Below are positions 61,392 through 64,000 of a stretch of 64,000 bases of DNA, in pieces. Numbering within the stretch: position 1 is the stretch's first letter; each line of letters begins with the position of its first letter. A program made the translations under genes and the position numbers. The stretch spans positions 1-64,000 of the forward strand of contig NZ_AOCN01000028.1 of assembly GCF_000350525.1 (NCBI RefSeq), written 5' to 3'. The stretch comes from Leucobacter salsicius M1-8. Lineage in GTDB: Bacteria; Actinomycetota; Actinomycetes; Actinomycetales; Microbacteriaceae. The notes under the pieces were generated by a model. That model made no database searches, was not told the DNA's origin, and saw only the letters and a list, made by a program, of their open reading frames with translations.

Positions 61392-64000
61392 CTACGCGAT
61401 GAGCTCCGCGAGCGGCAGCAGGCAGCGCGGCCCGAGGAGCCCTTTAAGCTCGCCGAAGAGATCGCCCGTGATGCGCACCTGCAGCGGCACTTCAAACACG
61501 CGCACCGACGTCGAGGTCAGCAGGTTCAGCCGCACCTCGCTGTCGCCGCGGTGACGGGCGAGGGTGCGCTTGAGTTCCTCCATCAGATCTTCGGTGGCCT
61601 TCGTGTCCGACAGCGTCAACGTGAGCATGGTGGCGTCGTCGTGCACCGCGGCATCGATGGGACGCACACCGTAGGCGTGCATCGACATGCCGTCGTCGCG
61701 GGATTTCAGCTTGCCCCGCAGCGCGACGATGGTGTCGGCCTGCAGCAGGCTGCCAAACTCCTGGTACGACTTGCCCATGAACAGCGCCTGAATCTCGCCC
61801 GAGAAGTCCTCGACCGTGGCCATGCCGTAGAGATTGCCCGACTTCGCCGTGCGGTGCTCAACACTCGTGAGCAGGCCCGCGACCGTCACAATCTCGCCGT
61901 CCATCGCGGCAGCGGCATCGGGGTTCGTGATCTGGGCAACGGTGGCCGAGGCCTCCTTGGCGATCGCCTGCTCAAGGCCGCGCAGCGGATGGTCAGAGAC
62001 GTACAGTCCGAGCATCTCGCGCTCGAAAGCCAGCTTGTCCTTCTTCGTCCACTCCGGGCGATCGGGCACCTGCGAAACCGGCTCGGGCTCGCCACTCTCC
62101 TCTGCAACCTCCGCGAAGAGGCTGTCAAAGTCGAAGCCGACGTTGCCCTTTTCAGCATCGCGCTTCTCCTTGACGGCGCTCTCAATGGCGGGCTCGTGAA
62201 TCTCGACGAGCGCGCGCCGCGTACCGCCGAGCCCGTCGAACGCGCCAGCCTTGATCAGCGACTCGATCGTGCGTTTGTTGAGCGCCGGGATCGCAACCTT
62301 TTTGAGGAAGTCGTGGAAGCTTTCAAACGCGCCGTCGGCCTCGCGCGCGTTGCGAATCGCCTCGACCACGTGTGTCCCGACGTTGCGGATCGCGCCCAGC
62401 CCGAAGCGGATGTCCTCCCCCACCGCCGAGAAGTCGGCGAATGAGTCGTTGACGGCGGGCGGCAGCACCTTGATGCCCATGTGGCGGCACTCGTTGAGGT
62501 ACAGCGCAAGCTTGTCCTTGGAGTCACCCACACTCGTGAGCAGCGCCGCCATGTACTCGGCCGGGTAGTGGGCCTTGAGGTAGGCGGTCCAGTAGCTAAT
62601 CACGCCGTACGCTGCCGAGTGGGCCTTGTTAAACGCGTAGTCCGAGAACGGCAGCAGAATTTCCCACAGCGCCTTCACGGCGGCGTCGGAGAAGCCCCGC
62701 TCGTGCATACCCCCGGCGAAGCCTTCGTACTGCTTGTCGAGCTCCGACTTCTTCTTCTTACCCATGGCGCGGCGCAAAATATCGGCCTGGCCCAGCGAGA
62801 AGCCGGCCACCTTCTGGGCAATCGACATCACCTGCTCCTGGTAAATGATGAGGCCGTAGGTGGTGCTGAGGACTTCCTTGAGCGGTTCCTCAAGCTCCGG
62901 GTGAATCGGCGTGATCGGCTGCAGCCCGTTCTTACGCAGCGCATAGTTTGTATGTGAGTCGGCACCCATGGGGCCCGGTCGGTACAGCGCCAGCACAGCC
63001 GAAATATCCTCGAAGTTGTCAGGCTTCATGAGGCGCAAGAGGCCACGCATGGGGCCGCCGTCGAGCTGGAACACGCCCAGCGTGTCGCCACGAGCGAGCA
63101 GCTCATAAGAGGGGGCATCATCGAGTTCGAGCCGCTCGAGATCGAGCTCGATGCCCTTATTGAGACGAATGTTCTCGAGCGCATCAGAAATGATCGTCAG
63201 GTTGCGCAAGCCCAGGAAGTCCATCTTGATCAGGCCCAGGTTTTCACACGTGGGGTAATCAAACTGGGTGACGATCTGGCCGTCCTGCTCACGCTTCATG
63301 AGCGGGATAATGTCGATGAGCGGGTCGCTCGACATGATGACGCCGGCGGCGTGCACGCCCCACTGACGCTTCAGTCCCTCGAGACCGAGCGCGGTGTCGT
63401 AGACCTGCTTCGCCTCGGGGTCGGTGTCAATGACGGCGCGGAACTCGGCCGCTTCCTTGTATCGAGCATGCTTCGGGTCGGTAATCCCCGAGAGCGGGAT
63501 GTCCTTGGCCATCACGGCCGGGGGCATCGCCTTCGTGAGCTTCTCACCCATCCCAAATGGGAACCCGAGCACCCGCGACGCATCCTTCAGCGCCTGCTTC
63601 GACTTAATCGTGCCGTAGGTCACAATCTGCGCCACGCGCTCGTCGCCGTACTTGTCGGTCACATACTTGATGACCTCGCCGCGGCGACGATCATCGAAGT
63701 CGACATCGAAGTCGGGCATGGAGACACGATCGGGGTTGAGGAAGCGCTCGAAGATGAGGCCGTGCTGCAGCGGGTCGAGGTCGGTGATGCGCATGGCGTA
63801 TGCAACCATCGATCCGGCGCCCGAACCGCGGCCCGGGCCGACGCGAATGCCGTTCTCCTTCGACCAGTTGATGAAGTCGGCCACGACGAGGAAGTAGCCG
63901 GGGAACCCCATCTGGGTGATCACGCCGATCTCGTACTCGGCCTGCTTGCGCACGTCGTCGGGGATGCCGCGCGGGTAGCGGTAGTGCAGCCCCTTCTCGA
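61392..64000 (-). CDS. dnaE1: DNA polymerase III alpha subunit, N-terminus beyond window
   Basis: The replicative C-family polymerase; the frame is open to the right edge, so the PHP domain and part of the palm lie outside. The visible part has GPGRGSGAGSMVAYAM, catalytic Asp residues in MPDFDVDFDDRRRGEV, RQWGVHAAGVIMSSD-like KRQWGVHAAGVIMSSDPLID, the fingers/HhH region, and a C-terminal OB fold (VTVAGLLTSVEHRTAKSGN; MATVEDFSGEIQALF). It ends LLPLAELIA. It is clearly distinct from dnaE2 at 22759 by its DFDVDFDD motif and typical DnaE1 C-terminus. Confidence 0.96.
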   Translation of the reverse strand, partial: EKGLHYRYPRGIPDDVRKQAEYEIGVITQMGFPGYFLVVADFINWSKENGIRVGPGRGSGAGSMVAYAMRITDLDPLQHGLIFERFLNPDRVSMPDFDVDFDDRRRGEVIKYVTDKYGDERVAQIVTYGTIKSKQALKDASRVLGFPFGMGEKLTKAMPPAVMAKDIPLSGITDPKHARYKEAAEFRAVIDTDPEAKQVYDTALGLEGLKRQWGVHAAGVIMSSDPLIDIIPLMKREQDGQIVTQFDYPTCENLGLIKMDFLGLRNLTIISDALENIRLNKGIELDLERLELDDAPSYELLARGDTLGVFQLDGGPMRGLLRLMKPDNFEDISAVLALYRPGPMGADSHTNYALRKNGLQPITPIHPELEEPLKEVLSTTYGLIIYQEQVMSIAQKVAGFSLGQADILRRAMGKKKKSELDKQYEGFAGGMHERGFSDAAVKALWEILLPFSDYAFNKAHSAAYGVISYWTAYLKAHYPAEYMAALLTSVGDSKDKLALYLNECRHMGIKVLPPAVNDSFADFSAVGEDIRFGLGAIRNVGTHVVEAIRNAREADGAFESFHDFLKKVAIPALNKRTIESLIKAGAFDGLGGTRRALVEIHEPAIESAVKEKRDAEKGNVGFDFDSLFAEVAEESGEPEPVSQVPDRPEWTKKDKLAFEREMLGLYVSDHPLRGLEQAIAKEASATVAQITNPDAAAAMDGEIVTVAGLLTSVEHRTAKSGNLYGMATVEDFSGEIQALFMGKSYQEFGSLLQADTIVALRGKLKSRDDGMSMHAYGVRPIDAAVHDDATMLTLTLSDTKATEDLMEELKRTLARHRGDSEVRLNLLTSTSVRVFEVPLQVRITGDLFGELKGLLGPRCLLPLAELIA

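Overview
This window is high-GC DNA from an actinobacterium. Gene content and order point to Microbacteriaceae, probably a Leucobacter-like species (inference from gene order and protein style; no search was run). Almost all of it is chromosomal housekeeping sequence. Short accessory insertions interrupt otherwise conserved gene neighbourhoods. No tRNA, rRNA, CRISPR array, prophage or insertion sequence was seen.

Layout. 1-1320 is the 5' part of a DUF222/HNH-type gene (minus strand, running off the left edge) behind a LexA-type palindrome. 1420-7256 (minus) holds a small Cys protein, a secreted transglycosylase-like protein, a DivIVA-repeat protein and the block rpsB-tsf-pyrH-frr-cdsA. 7535-9099 holds an M23 peptidase and xerC. 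9253-12411 encodes a large cell-wall-anchored metallophosphoesterase. 12489-15711 (minus) is yraN-comM-dprA. 15866-19741 (minus) is an iron-siderophore ABC importer behind a DtxR/IdeR-like box. 19920-20243 is a DUF2469 gene. 20353-26280 is the SOS mutasome operon imuA'-imuB-dnaE2, with a LexA box at its start. 26324-32238 carries pncB, a DUF3039 gene, an ABC-2-like exporter and a Wzm/Wzt-type polysaccharide exporter. 32388-43467 (minus) is a run of rpe, hisE, hisG, hisF, hisI, trpE, two small membrane-protein genes, trpC, trpB, trpA, lgt and pyk. 43545-53505 holds a Pro/Gln-rich membrane protein, rsmB-fmt, a tryptophan-attenuated second trpB, a gene remnant, priA, metK and rpoZ. 53646-61269 holds two thioesterases, ettA, an APH-like kinase, a lipoprotein, an ssb paralogue, msrA and nadE. 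61392-64000 is the C-terminal part of dnaE1.

How the genes work together. Three regulatory circuits can be read directly from the DNA. (1) Two near-identical SOS palindromes, 8-bp arms with a 6-bp spacer, sit on the promoters of the DUF222 gene and the mutasome operon. (2) A DtxR/IdeR-like operator precedes the siderophore importer. (3) A complete transcription attenuator precedes the orphan second trpB: a leaderless 15-residue leader peptide with tandem Trp codons, a 1:2 hairpin, a 2:3 antiterminator and a 3:4 terminator with a T tract. This trpL-trpB cassette lies between priA and fmt, away from the main trp cluster, and is the most interesting feature of the window.

Many genes appear to be leaderless, with a TANNNT-like -10 hexamer 6-7 nt before the start codon. 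Most convergent gene pairs are separated by strong, often perfect, inverted repeats that probably act as bidirectional terminators.
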